From Brevundimonas guildfordensis (GTDB lineage Bacteria > Pseudomonadota > Alphaproteobacteria > Caulobacterales > Caulobacteraceae), in the NCBI RefSeq assembly GCF_014836405.1, contig NZ_JACSQU010000001.1, forward strand, positions 310,001 through 374,000: a DNA stretch of 64,000 nt, in the 5' to 3' direction. A program made the position numbers and the translations under genes. Below are positions 9,330 to 20,197 of the stretch, in pieces. Every line of letters begins with the position of its first letter. The first letter of the stretch is position 1. Below the pieces are notes generated by a model that had not been told where the DNA came from, searched no databases, and saw only the letters and a list, made by a program, of their open reading frames with translations.

Positions 9330-9353
9330 AATACTAACATGAAGGTTAGTATT
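9330..9353. promoter_or_regulatory. Palindromic operator upstream of the FAD dehydrogenase
   Basis: AATACTAAC, a 6-base spacer, then GTTAGTATT: a perfect 9-bp inverted repeat of 24 bases in an otherwise unremarkable intergenic stretch. A TATTAT hexamer on the minus strand (9328-9333) overlaps its promoter-side edge, so a bound protein would occlude a minus-strand promoter for the dehydrogenase-carrier pair. The size and symmetry fit a TetR-family dimer, but no TetR gene lies nearby and the regulator is unknown. Confidence 0.6.
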
Positions 9354-9620
9354 TAGCGGAGTGGACGGCAAGCCAGCTTGGCTGTTTGGCGAGCCTGCCT
9401 GACTTATTATGCCTCAGCCCGGCTCAGGCGCTACGGGGAATCGCCGTCGCATTGATGACCAATTAGTTAAAATTGACTAGTCCAAGATGAGTAGCAACCT
9501 TGGGGATGTTGGCCTGCGGGGCTGGTAGTAAATGGCGAGATTGTGGCGATCAGCCGCAAGGCCAGGATGTTGAAGCAACAGTCTGGGCTCTCGTTAAACA
9601 ACCAAATCCCGGAGGCGAAG
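9354..9620. other. Intergenic region between operator and pilus operon
   Basis: About 270 bases with locally AT-richer patches (around 9459-9483) and no convincing coding frame. It should contain the promoter of the pilus operon, but no -35/-10 pair with good spacing was found. The pilin ribosome-binding site GGAGG lies at 9611-9615. An in-frame ATG at 9543 would give a longer pilin with a non-signal leader and is not favoured. Confidence 0.5.
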
Positions 9621-10214
9621 ATGCGTACTTTGATGATGACTGCGGCCGCCACCGCCGCAGCAGCCCTGCTGGCCCTGCCCGGCGTTTCCAGCGCTCAAAC
9701 CAATGTGACGGTCAGCACCAGCGTGACCAACTTCTGCGGCATCGGCCTGGCCAACGTGGCTGGCGGCAATGTCGCGGTGGCCAACGGCCAGCGCCAGAAA
9801 GTCACCACCCTGCGGATGTCGTGTAATGCTCCGGGGGGCGCTGAGCTGACCTCCAAGGCTGCGAACGGCGACTTCAAGTCGGGCTCTGGCGTTCTGATCA
9901 ACTACGACTGGGATCTGGTCGTGCAGCAAGTGCCGAGCCTGGGCTTCCCGGCTCAAGACACCTGGCCCGGCAGCCCGGCGATCGTCACCAACTCGGGCGG
10001 CTATAGCCAAGCCCTGGCTGACGGCATCTTCGCCGATCTGTTCCTGAACCTCTGCTACAACGTTCCGGGCGGCCCCGGCGTCGGCGGCACGCAAGGCGAC
10101 GACACCAACCCCGGTTCGATCGGTTGCGCGGCTGCGCCATCCGGTCCGGGCGCGGCGTCGGCTCCGGCCGGCACCTATACGGAGACCTTCACCTTCACGC
10201 TGAACCCAGCTTGA
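9621..10214 (+). CDS. Secreted pilin subunit of a chaperone-usher system
   Basis: Predicted major structural subunit, 197 residues. The start is ATG 9621, six bases or so after GGAGG, and gives a standard signal peptide (TAAATAAAALLALPGVSSA, cleavage near residue 25). The mature protein is rich in small and polar residues. It has four cysteines (NFCGIG, RMSCNAP, LNLCYN, IGCAAA), enough for two disulfides, and ends in an alternating beta strand (TYTETFTFTLNPA), as expected of spore-coat-U/archaic-type pilins. It is followed at once by a strong terminator and then chaperone, usher and tip-like genes, so its role is mainly read from context. Family assignment by similarity was not possible here. 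Confidence 0.75.
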   Translation: MRTLMMTAAATAAAALLALPGVSSAQTNVTVSTSVTNFCGIGLANVAGGNVAVANGQRQKVTTLRMSCNAPGGAELTSKAANGDFKSGSGVLINYDWDLVVQQVPSLGFPAQDTWPGSPAIVTNSGGYSQALADGIFADLFLNLCYNVPGGPGVGGTQGDDTNPGSIGCAAAPSGPGAASAPAGTYTETFTFTLNPA

Positions 10215-10223
10215 TGGAGCCTG

Positions 10224-10253
10224 AACGGGGAGCCCGCAAGGCTCCCCGTTTTT
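10224..10253 (+). terminator. Intrinsic terminator inside the pilus operon
   Basis: Perfect 11-bp stem (AACGGGGAGCC at 10224-10234, loop CGCAA, GGCTCCCCGTT at 10240-10250) followed by TTT and a C/T-rich stretch. It lies 10 bases after the pilin stop and 31 bases before the chaperone start. Partial read-through would give much pilin and little chaperone and usher. Confidence 0.85.
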
Positions 10254-10283
10254 CTTTCGCATTACTGCAGGGGAGATGCAGTT

Positions 10284-11021
10284 ATGAGATTTCAAGTCGT
10301 CGCAGCTTCGGTGCTCTGTCTGATGATGGCCATGACGGCGCCGTCAGATACGCGCGCCATGGACGTCTCGCCGATGGTGGCCAAGATCACGCCTTCAGGA
10401 AGCGGATCCAGCTACCGATTGACCGTGCGCAACACCGCCACGACGCCGGCTACGGTCGAGATCGAAGTCTATCGGATGCAGGTTGACGAAAACGGCACCC
10501 GTAGCCTGGTCCCTGAAGAAGACGACATCGGCGTCTTCCCAGTGCAGTCCGTCATTCCACCCAATCGCGAACAGGTGGTGCAGGTGCGCTATCTCGGCGA
10601 CAGCGGGCCGGAAGGCAAGATGTATCTGGTACGTGCGGCGCAACTGCCGATCAATATGCAGGCGATGACCGGAGAGGACGAGGCCGGGGCAGACGTCAAA
10701 CTGGCCTTCACGATCAATACCTATGTCTTTGTAGCGCCGGCCAGCGCCAGGGCGGCGGTCGAGGTGACCTCCCTTTCTCGCGCGCCGAACGGCGACATCC
10801 TTCTGACAGCGCGAAATACGGGCGACGGGTTCGCCCATCTGCGTGAGGCGCGCTATTCGCTCAAGACGGCCGACGGCAAGGCGCATGAGGTTCCGGCCGC
10901 GGGCGTCGATGTCGGAGAGGTCAGCGTGATTGCGGGCGGCGCCACGCGCAAGATGCGTATCCCGGCTGCGCTGGCGGCTGACGCCAGCGGCGACGTGACC
11001 GCCTCTATCGTGCTGCTGTGA
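10284..11021 (+). CDS. Periplasmic pilus assembly chaperone
   Basis: PapD/CsuC-like chaperone, 245 residues, that should cap pilin subunits in the periplasm and hand them to the usher. It has a signal peptide (VVAASVLCLMMAMTAPSDTRA), then an immunoglobulin-like N-terminal domain starting MDVSPMVAKITPSGSG with SYRLTVRNT. The region FPVQSVIPPNREQVVQVRYLG corresponds to the conserved arginine-containing edge of the family. A second beta domain follows (about 150-245). ATG 10284 is preceded by AGGGGAG (10269-10275) with eight bases of spacing. The gene ends one base before the usher start, so the two are coupled. Confidence 0.85.
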   Translation: MRFQVVAASVLCLMMAMTAPSDTRAMDVSPMVAKITPSGSGSSYRLTVRNTATTPATVEIEVYRMQVDENGTRSLVPEEDDIGVFPVQSVIPPNREQVVQVRYLGDSGPEGKMYLVRAAQLPINMQAMTGEDEAGADVKLAFTINTYVFVAPASARAAVEVTSLSRAPNGDILLTARNTGDGFAHLREARYSLKTADGKAHEVPAAGVDVGEVSVIAGGATRKMRIPAALAADASGDVTASIVLL

Positions 11022-11022
11022 G

Positions 11023-13635
11023 ATGTCCGGCCGCAAACGGATCTGGCGGCGCCTGGGCGCCGCTGCCTGCCTGGGCGGCAGCGTCGCCTCGGCCAGCAAC
11101 GCCGAAGCGCCGTTCGCGGGGGATGAAGTCATCCGCACGGCGCGCAACTATTCCGAAGTCACCTACGGCGCCGCCGCCGTAGTCCCGGTCGAGCGAGACG
11201 CCCCTGACGTCCTGCTCGCCGCCGGCGCCGCGTCGAGTGTTCCCCCCGCGCTCGATGCGGCGGCCGGCGGACCCCAGGATCAGGCGCCCTCGGCCCGGCC
11301 AACGCCGGTGCTGAGTCCGATCCAGGGGCCGCTCACCCTCGATGGCCGCTATCTGGGCGACCTGGCAGGGGAGGTGGATCTGCAAGGCCAGGGGGTGGTC
11401 GACGCCGAGGGGCTGATGGACCTTCTGGGTCCCAGTCTGTCGCCCGCCCAGCGCGACCGGCTGAAGACGATCATCGCGTCGCAGAAGCGCGTCAACATGG
11501 CGGACCTGAGAGGCGAGGGCTTTTCCTTGAGCTTCGATCCCCTGGCCCTGACCTTCGTAGCAGAACTGTCGGCCGGAGCGCGGGCGCGTCGGGACGTCAG
11601 CTTCAACCGTAACGAGTTGGTCGATCCGGCGGCCTTTGATCAGCCCGCCAATTTTTCGGCTGGGGCGAATATCACAATGGCCCAGCAGTATTCGCATTCG
11701 GAGAACAGCTTTGCGCCCCTGGCGGGCGGCGTGGATATGTTCGCCAACTTCGGCGGCTTCGACGGCGTGACGTTGACGGCAGGCGTCGACTACGATGGCG
11801 CGTCCGATGAGCGCTGGCGCCGCCGCGAAATCCGGCTGACCAAGGATCTGTTTCAGTCAGCGGTGCGCCTGACCGCCGGCGAGTTCGCCCCGCCCGTCGA
11901 GAGCTTCCAGGGCTCGCGAAGGTTTCTGGGCCTGTCAGCGGCGCGGGCCTATTCGACGATCCGGCCGTTCCAGAACGTGCGGCCATCTGGACGACGCCAG
12001 TTCGTGCTGGATCGCCCCGCCCTGGTGGTGGTCGAGGTCAATGGGGTGATCATCGAGCGGCTGCGCCTGGACGCCGGGCCCTATTCCCTGGGCGACTTTC
12101 CGTTCGGCCAGGGCGCCAACACCGTGCGCCTTCTGGTCGAGGACAATACAGGCCAGCGAGAGATCGCCGTGTTTGACCTGTTCGGCGGCGCAGGACTGCT
12201 GGACCCCGGCGTGCTGGATTTCGGCATCTCGGCAGGCGTGCTGGAGGAGGGCGGATCGCTGGAATACGGCTCCGCCCTGGGCGCGTCGGGATTTGTCCGC
12301 AAGGGGATCAGCGACGTGCTGACCCTGGGCGCCAACGCCCAGCTGGCCGAAGGGCGCGGCCAGGCCGGCGGGCTGGCCGTATGGGGTAGTCGTCTCGGCC
12401 TGATCCAGGCGAGCGCCGCTGTCAGTCATAACGGCGACACGGGACGGCAGGGCTATATCGGCTCGATCGACTATCTGCGCGAGACGACGTTCGGCCGGGA
12501 AGCAGACCTTCGCCTTGTAGCGTCAGTCCAGGCGACCAGCCGCTATTTCCAGAGCGCCTTCGAAAACACAGGCTTCAACCGTGAGCAATGGCGCGCCGCC
12601 GGCCAGGCGCTGTTGCGGTTCCGCGCCTATACGATGGGCTTTGGCGCGGCCTATGTGAAGGGGCGGGGCGAGCGGGATCGGACCGACCTCAATCTGAACT
12701 TCGGTCGCAGTTTCCGCCGCTTCGGCGTCAATATGACCGTGCAGCGCACGACCGCTCTGGACGGTCGCGACGACACGCGGTTCGGCATCAACCTGACCAC
12801 CCGTTTCGGCGGTCGGTGGAGCGGCGTGGCGCGGTACGACAGCCAGAACGACCTGCGCGAGGTCGGCATTTCGCGTGCCTCGTCAGGCCGCCTGAACGAT
12901 CTGAGCGGGGATCTGCGCTTCTCGGAAGACGGGACGCAGCAGACCATCGCCGGCGACCTGCGCTACATCAACAACCGCTTCGATGCGGAAATCATCTCAA
13001 ACCGCCTGGTCTCGAACCTGGACGACGGCGTGGTGCGGCAGGAGTCGCTGTGGCGGCTCTCGACCATGATCGGTTATGCGGACGGCGCCTTCGGCATAGG
13101 CCGATCGGCGCGCGAAGGCTTCGTCATCGCCACCGGCCACCCGACATTGAAGGGCGCGCAGGTCAGCCTGACGGACTCCAGCGGCTATCCTGTCGCCCAC
13201 AGCGGCTGGTTCGGCCCGGCGCTGGCGGGCATTGATCGAGGCTATGGCGTCCGGCGCTATGAGCTGGAGGTCGATCCCTTGCCGGAGGGCTATGACCTGG
13301 GCGCCGGCGTGATCTCGGCGTTTCCCGGTTTCGGCAATGGCTATCGTTTTGTCGTCGGCAGCGACGCCTCGCGTACGGCGCGGGGCTATCTGGTTTCGCC
13401 AGAGGGGCCTGTGGCCTTGATGGGCGGACTGATCGTAGCGGCGGGGGCCCAGGACGAGACGCAGGGCAAGCCCTTCTTCACCAATCGCAACGGGAGGTTC
13501 ATCGCCGACGGCCTGGCCCCCGGACGTTATCGACTGGTGATCAAGGGGAAGACAGTCGGGGAATTCGTAATCCCAGACAACGCGGAAGGAGTCAGCGATG
13601 TGGGAGAAATCAGAACCCCCGGGCCTGTGTCGTAG
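11023..13635 (+). CDS. Outer-membrane usher protein
   Basis: Fimbrial usher (FimD/CsuD-like) forming the outer-membrane pore through which the pilus is assembled; 870 residues, normal for the family. A signal peptide is followed by an N-terminal periplasmic domain. Then comes a long beta-barrel region of alternating polar and aromatic residues with the plug segment, recognisable from VEVNGVIIERLRLDAGPYSL and DFPFGQGANTVRLLVED. C-terminal periplasmic domains end with FFTNRNGRFIADGLAPGRYRL, a carboxypeptidase-regulatory-like tail seen in archaic ushers. No frameshift or gap is seen. The 3' end overlaps the tip-like gene by 38 bases. Confidence 0.88.
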   Translation: MSGRKRIWRRLGAAACLGGSVASASNAEAPFAGDEVIRTARNYSEVTYGAAAVVPVERDAPDVLLAAGAASSVPPALDAAAGGPQDQAPSARPTPVLSPIQGPLTLDGRYLGDLAGEVDLQGQGVVDAEGLMDLLGPSLSPAQRDRLKTIIASQKRVNMADLRGEGFSLSFDPLALTFVAELSAGARARRDVSFNRNELVDPAAFDQPANFSAGANITMAQQYSHSENSFAPLAGGVDMFANFGGFDGVTLTAGVDYDGASDERWRRREIRLTKDLFQSAVRLTAGEFAPPVESFQGSRRFLGLSAARAYSTIRPFQNVRPSGRRQFVLDRPALVVVEVNGVIIERLRLDAGPYSLGDFPFGQGANTVRLLVEDNTGQREIAVFDLFGGAGLLDPGVLDFGISAGVLEEGGSLEYGSALGASGFVRKGISDVLTLGANAQLAEGRGQAGGLAVWGSRLGLIQASAAVSHNGDTGRQGYIGSIDYLRETTFGREADLRLVASVQATSRYFQSAFENTGFNREQWRAAGQALLRFRAYTMGFGAAYVKGRGERDRTDLNLNFGRSFRRFGVNMTVQRTTALDGRDDTRFGINLTTRFGGRWSGVARYDSQNDLREVGISRASSGRLNDLSGDLRFSEDGTQQTIAGDLRYINNRFDAEIISNRLVSNLDDGVVRQESLWRLSTMIGYADGAFGIGRSAREGFVIATGHPTLKGAQVSLTDSSGYPVAHSGWFGPALAGIDRGYGVRRYELEVDPLPEGYDLGAGVISAFPGFGNGYRFVVGSDASRTARGYLVSPEGPVALMGGLIVAAGAQDETQGKPFFTNRNGRFIADGLAPGRYRLVIKGKTVGEFVIPDNAEGVSDVGEIRTPGPVS

Positions 13636-14533
13636 GGCGCCGTTGAGGTTGATAATAGGGGCCGCGGGCCTGCTGGCGGCCACTGCTCTGGCGACCAGCG
13701 CAGCGGCTCAGGCGTGCGACCTGGCGGTGCTGGACGGGCCGCAGACAGTGCGGATCGAGTATAATCCGTTCGATATCGGGCCGTCCTCAGCCGGGCTGGA
13801 CGTCAGCATGGAGAACCGGGGCGACGCCGCATGCGACCTGCGCATGTCGTTTACGGACGACGTCGGGATGGAGGTCACCAGCGTAGTCCTGGGCAATGTG
13901 GGCGTGCAGTTCCGGCCGCGAGAAGCATCGGGCGTGCAGATGGCTGACGTGCAGACGGCCGTGTTCCAATACCAGCTTCCTGCGGGCGCGAAGGGACAGG
14001 CTCAGTTCGACGCTGCAGTTGTTCAAGGCGCCGTCGCCGACGCTGGCGAGTACGGCGTTAATCTGCGTCTTGTGCTGAAGACGACAGACGGACAGCCGAT
14101 AGGGGCGCCGATCCCGGTACGCTTGATCCTGCAAGCCACCCCGAGGGCGCAGCTAAACCTTGCGGGGGCGGCGGGCGCCTTTGGGACGGGCTCCAGTGTT
14201 GAGGTCGTCGATTTCGGTCAGGCGGCCGAAGGGCTGACGCGCCGGATATTTCTCCAGGTCCGGGCTAACACCATGGCGACGGTGTCGATCGTGTCCCAGC
14301 ACGGCGGCGTCATGCAGCGTGTAGAGGAGGCACCGAACGCTACGGCCTTGCCCTACACGGTCGAGTTGGACGGCGATGACGTAGATCTGTCGGTCCTGTG
14401 GACAAAACAGATCGATCCCCCGCGAACCCTGGCCGGTATTTCCATCCCTATGACCTTCATTCTGGGTCCGGTCGCAGGCGCTATGGAGGGGCGTTATGCG
14501 GATGTTCTCACCATAGACATCTCGCCCAAGTAG
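13598..14533 (+). CDS. Two-domain secreted protein, putative pilus tip (CsuE-like position)
   Basis: Last gene of the pilus operon, 311 residues. The start ATG 13598 lies inside the usher end and is preceded by GGAAGGAG (13584-13591). A signal peptide (IIGAAGLLAATALATSAAAQA) is followed by two beta-rich domains of about 140 residues each: one starting CDLAVLDGPQTVRIEY with two early cysteines, one starting near AQLNLAGAAGAFGTGSSVEVVDFG. The ending AGAMEGRYADVLTIDISPK is the beta-strand end usual in these secreted subunits. Size, two-domain layout and position after the usher match the tip adhesin CsuE of archaic systems; adhesin function is inference. Confidence 0.7.
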   Translation: MWEKSEPPGLCRRAPLRLIIGAAGLLAATALATSAAAQACDLAVLDGPQTVRIEYNPFDIGPSSAGLDVSMENRGDAACDLRMSFTDDVGMEVTSVVLGNVGVQFRPREASGVQMADVQTAVFQYQLPAGAKGQAQFDAAVVQGAVADAGEYGVNLRLVLKTTDGQPIGAPIPVRLILQATPRAQLNLAGAAGAFGTGSSVEVVDFGQAAEGLTRRIFLQVRANTMATVSIVSQHGGVMQRVEEAPNATALPYTVELDGDDVDLSVLWTKQIDPPRTLAGISIPMTFILGPVAGAMEGRYADVLTIDISPK

Positions 14534-14830
14534 ACTGACCCATTTTGGGACTTTAAGTGAACGTGTTAAATCTCATGCCAGTCCGTGTCTATTCCTAGCA
14601 TTTCGTCTGATGTCGCATCGCCTTTAGAGTCATCGAAATTCCCGACTTGAGCTGATCCGACGGTATTCGCGAGACCGAATCTTTAAGGCAAAGCTCGTTA
14701 AAATCTCGGTTTCTCATTTTGGCGCTTGAAACCCGCTGTTATGCGGCCAAGAATGAGATTGCTGAGGATGCGCTTTTCAGCTTCGCGGAGCTGATGGGGC
14801 GGTAGGCCGGGCGCGCGGGAGGTTAGGGCG
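14534..14830. other. Intergenic region with paired imperfect direct repeats
   Basis: No credible gene. Two similar blocks occur 130 bases apart: CTTTAAG, 7 bases, GTTAAATCTC (14551-14574) and CTTTAAG, 9 bases, GTTAAAATCTC (14681-14707). Each is accompanied by a CATTTTGG block (before the first, after the second). GTTAA half-sites recall CtrA boxes but the spacing is not the N7 form. The LuxR-type gene starts at 14831. Confidence 0.4.
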
Positions 14831-15505
14831 ATGATGGGAGAGCAGGCCACGAAGATGCTTGGATCGGACACGGCGAGCCCTGTGGACGGGGTGTTGATAA
14901 GCGGACCTGCGGCGGCTTTTGCCGCTATGCGGTCCTTCGATCCCTCCGTTGCGCCCCGTGATCCCCCCGAAGCGGACGCATGGTTTGAGGCCGACGATAC
15001 GGCTCGGTTCATCCTCGATGCGGACGGTAGGGTTCTGCGCACCAACGCGAAGGCGCGAGCGTTGGCCGATTGCGGCATGGTCGGGTCGCGCGGGTTGTTC
15101 ATCTGCGCGGCGCACCGTAGCCGGGCGGAGCTGGATGGGCTGTTACGGGATCTGGCCCACGGGAACCGGACGTGCGGCCGTATTCTGTTCCGGACCGGCG
15201 ACGACGAGTGGTGCATCCTGGACCTGATGACGACGCCAAAGGCGCCCTGCCGGGTTTTCGCCACGGCTCAACCGGTCAAACCGCTGGACGTGGCCAAGAT
15301 CACGGCTCTGGGGGCTGTGTTCGGCCTCACCCGCGCCGAGACGGCGGTGCTGTTGCAACTGACCGCCGGCGCCACGCCCAAGGACATCGGCCGTAAGCTG
15401 GACATGTCGATCCATACCGTGCGGGCGCATCTGCGCTCGATCTGCATGCGCATGGGCGTCAAGGGCATCAACGGCGCCCTGCGGCTCAGCTTTCAGATGA
15501 GTTGA
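14831..15505 (+). CDS. LuxR-type transcriptional regulator with PAS-like N-terminus
   Basis: DNA-binding regulator of 224 residues. The C-terminal third is a LuxR/GerE helix-turn-helix (GLTRAETAVLLQLTAG, then ATPKDIGRKLDMSIHTVRAHL). The middle (about 48-140) looks PAS-like (ADDTARFILDADGRVLRTNAKA), suggesting ligand or redox sensing, with no receiver domain. ATG 14831 follows a GGGAGG run; ATG 14834 is an alternative. The gene is the first after the pilus operon on the same strand, so regulation of the pilus or of a neighbour is possible but not shown. It converges on parE, six bases away. Confidence 0.82.
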   Translation: MMGEQATKMLGSDTASPVDGVLISGPAAAFAAMRSFDPSVAPRDPPEADAWFEADDTARFILDADGRVLRTNAKARALADCGMVGSRGLFICAAHRSRAELDGLLRDLAHGNRTCGRILFRTGDDEWCILDLMTTPKAPCRVFATAQPVKPLDVAKITALGAVFGLTRAETAVLLQLTAGATPKDIGRKLDMSIHTVRAHLRSICMRMGVKGINGALRLSFQMS

Positions 15506-15511
15506 GCCGGG

Positions 15512-17614
<2,103 letters not shown>

Positions 17615-17687
17615 CAGGGCATTTTGCGGCGATTCGGGGCAGGGTCTGGTAGGCTTCGACAGGGTCGAGAGCAAGCGGAAGCGGCGG

Positions 17688-20087
17688 TCACGCCTTTTCC
17701 ACGAAGGTGTCGATGACTTTCTTCTCGCCGGCCTTGTCAAAGGTCACGACCAGTTTGTTGCCTTCGACGGCGCGGACGTGGCCGTAGCCGAACTTCTGGT
17801 GGAAGACGCGGTCGCCGCGCGACCAGCCGGACGCCGCCTTGGGATCGGCGGTGGCGATCAGGCGGCCTTCGCCCTCGATCACGGCGCGGCGGGCGTAGGC
17901 AGGCTTGGGCGTCTGGGCTGCGGTATAGGTCTGGGCGCGCTTCCAGCCGGGGCTGGAATAGCTGCCGCCGAAGGAGGGGGCGTCGTCCCAGCGGCTCTTG
18001 GCCTCCTTCATCCCGGTCGAGGCGCCGTAATAGCCGGTGTCCGACTGCGGCTCGACGTGGGCGATCGGCAGTTCATCGACAAAGCGGCTGGGCAGTTGCG
18101 AGGTCCAGCGGCCATAGACCATGCGGTTGGCGGCGAAGCTGATGCGCGCGTCCTGTTTGGCGCGGGTGACGCCGACGTAGGCCAGGCGGCGTTCTTCCTC
18201 CAGGCCCTTCACGCCCTTCTCGTCGATGCTGCGCTGACTGGGGAAGACGCCTTCCTCCCAGCCCGGCAGGAAGACCAGCGGGAACTCCAGCCCCTTGGCG
18301 CCGTGCAGGGTCATGATCTGCACCGAGCCTGACCCGTCGGCGTTCTCGTCGCGGCGTTCCAGGTCCATGACCAGCGAAACGTGCTCCAGATAGGCCTGCA
18401 GCGTCTCGAACTGCTGCATCGACTGGGTCAGTTCCTTCAGGTTGTCCAGCCGGGTCTGGCCGCTGGTGCGGTCGGCCTTCTGCATGGCGGTGTAGCCGCT
18501 CTCGTCCAGCAGGGTCTCCGTCACCTGCCAGTAGGGCGTGCCCATCGCCATCAGGTCGCGCCAGCGGTCCAGATCGCGCACGAAGTTGGCCAGCGGCGTG
18601 CGGGTGCGCGCCTGAAGCTCATCCGTCGTGATCAGGTGGCGCACCGCCCGCATGGCCGAGACGCCGTTCTCGCGCGCGATGTGCAGGATCTTCTGGACGC
18701 TGGTGTCGCCGATGCCGCGCTTGGGCGTGTTGACGATGCGCTCGAACGCCAGGTCATCGTCCTCGGACTGGATCAACCGCAGATAGGCGTGGGCGTCGCG
18801 GATTTCCGCCCGCTCGAAGAAGCGCGGGCCGCCGATGACGACATAGGGAATGGCCAGCATCAGGAAGCGTTCTTCAAACGCCCGCATCTGAAATGACGCG
18901 CGAACAAGGACAGCCATGTCCTTGTAATTCATGCCCTGCTTGCGCGCGGTCTCGATCTCGTCGGCGATCAGGCGGGCCTCGGCCTCGCCGTCCCAGACGC
19001 CGCGCACGCGCACCTTGTCTCCGCTGTCATCCTCGGTCCACAGGGTCTTGCCCAGCCGGTCCTGATTGGCCGCGATCAGGGCCGAGGCGGCGCCCAGAAT
19101 ATGCTTGGTCGAACGGTAGTTGCGTTCCAGCCGGATGACCTTGGCGCCGGGGAAATCGCGCTCGAAGCGCAGGATGTTGTCCACCTCGGCCCCGCGCCAG
19201 CCATAGATCGACTGATCATCGTCGCCGACGCAGCAGACGTTGCCGGTCGAGGAGGTCAGCAGCCGCAGCCACAGATACTGGGCGACGTTGGTGTCTTGAT
19301 ATTCGTCCACCAGAATGTAGCGGAATCGACGACGATATTCCTCTGCCAGATCAGCATGTTTCGACAGGATGGTGATGTTGTGCAGCAGCAGGTCGCCGAA
19401 GTCGCAGGCGTTCAGCGTCGCCAGCCGCGCCTGATAGGCGGCGTACAGCGCCGGGCCCTTGCCGTTGGCGAAGTCCTCGCCCGGCGGCAGCTTGTCGGGT
19501 GTCCAGCCGCGGTTCTTCCAGTGGTCGATCATATGGGCCAGCGACTTGGGCGTGAAGCGCTTGGTGTCGATGTTGGCCGCTTCCAGAAGCTGCTTCAGCA
19601 GCCGCTCCTGATCGTCGGTGTCCAGGATGGTGAAGCTGGACTTCAGCCCGACCAGTTCCGCATGGCGACGCAGAATCTGCGCCGCCACCGAGTGGAAGGT
19701 GCCCAGCCAACGCAGCCCCTCGGACGACGGGCCGATCAGATGGCCGATCCGCTCGCGCATCTCGCGCGCGGCCTTGTTGGTGAAGGTGACGACCAGCAGT
19801 TCCCACGGCTTGGCCCGCCCGGTCGCCAGGATGTGCGCCAACCGCGTGGTCAGGACGCGCGTCTTGCCCGTGCCGGCGCCGGCCAGCACCAGCACCGGCC
19901 CCTCGGTCGTCTCCACCGCCTCGCGCTGTTCGGGGTTGAGCCCGGCCAGATAGTCGGCCCCCGCGCCTTGCGGAGCCTGGGCGCGGGCGAGGTCGGAAAT
20001 ACGAGGAGCGGGCAGGTCGGTCACAGGGGCGGGTACTCGGGCAGCGTCTGGGGCGGTCGCCCCGGCGGAATCTGAAGAGGAGAACAT
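17688..20087 (-). CDS. pcrA: UvrD/PcrA-type DNA helicase
   Basis: SF1A 3'-5' DNA helicase for repair and replication restart, 799 residues from ATG 20087 (MFSSSDSAG); upstream codons in frame look non-coding. An Ala/Pro-rich leader is followed by motif Q (LNPEQREAVE), Walker A GAGTGKTR (about 71-78), TFTNKAAREM, Walker B DEYQDTN, DDDQSIYGWRGAE, LERNYRST, then LMTLHGAKGLEFP-like motif V and VGVTRAKQD motif VI. The C-terminus (GDRVFHQKFGYGHV, then VTFDKAGEKKVI) is the PcrA-type Tudor-like RNA-polymerase-contact domain. It is transcribed away from the small membrane-protein genes at 20198. Confidence 0.93.
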   Translation of the reverse strand: MFSSSDSAGATAPDAARVPAPVTDLPAPRISDLARAQAPQGAGADYLAGLNPEQREAVETTEGPVLVLAGAGTGKTRVLTTRLAHILATGRAKPWELLVVTFTNKAAREMRERIGHLIGPSSEGLRWLGTFHSVAAQILRRHAELVGLKSSFTILDTDDQERLLKQLLEAANIDTKRFTPKSLAHMIDHWKNRGWTPDKLPPGEDFANGKGPALYAAYQARLATLNACDFGDLLLHNITILSKHADLAEEYRRRFRYILVDEYQDTNVAQYLWLRLLTSSTGNVCCVGDDDQSIYGWRGAEVDNILRFERDFPGAKVIRLERNYRSTKHILGAASALIAANQDRLGKTLWTEDDSGDKVRVRGVWDGEAEARLIADEIETARKQGMNYKDMAVLVRASFQMRAFEERFLMLAIPYVVIGGPRFFERAEIRDAHAYLRLIQSEDDDLAFERIVNTPKRGIGDTSVQKILHIARENGVSAMRAVRHLITTDELQARTRTPLANFVRDLDRWRDLMAMGTPYWQVTETLLDESGYTAMQKADRTSGQTRLDNLKELTQSMQQFETLQAYLEHVSLVMDLERRDENADGSGSVQIMTLHGAKGLEFPLVFLPGWEEGVFPSQRSIDEKGVKGLEEERRLAYVGVTRAKQDARISFAANRMVYGRWTSQLPSRFVDELPIAHVEPQSDTGYYGASTGMKEAKSRWDDAPSFGGSYSSPGWKRAQTYTAAQTPKPAYARRAVIEGEGRLIATADPKAASGWSRGDRVFHQKFGYGHVRAVEGNKLVVTFDKAGEKKVIDTFVEKA

Positions 20088-20197
20088 AAGCAGCACAGCG
20101 GCCAAAGTCAGTCCCCTTCGGCCAGGGAATGAACGGAACCGTGAAGCCAGAGCGTCGTTGTCCCAAAAGACAGGGACTACATAGGAAGGGATGCCTG

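Noticed and set aside
14554..14706. CtrA boxes in the gap before the LuxR-type gene
   Set aside because: GTTAA and TTAA half-sites occur, but none has the TTAA-N7-TTAA spacing.
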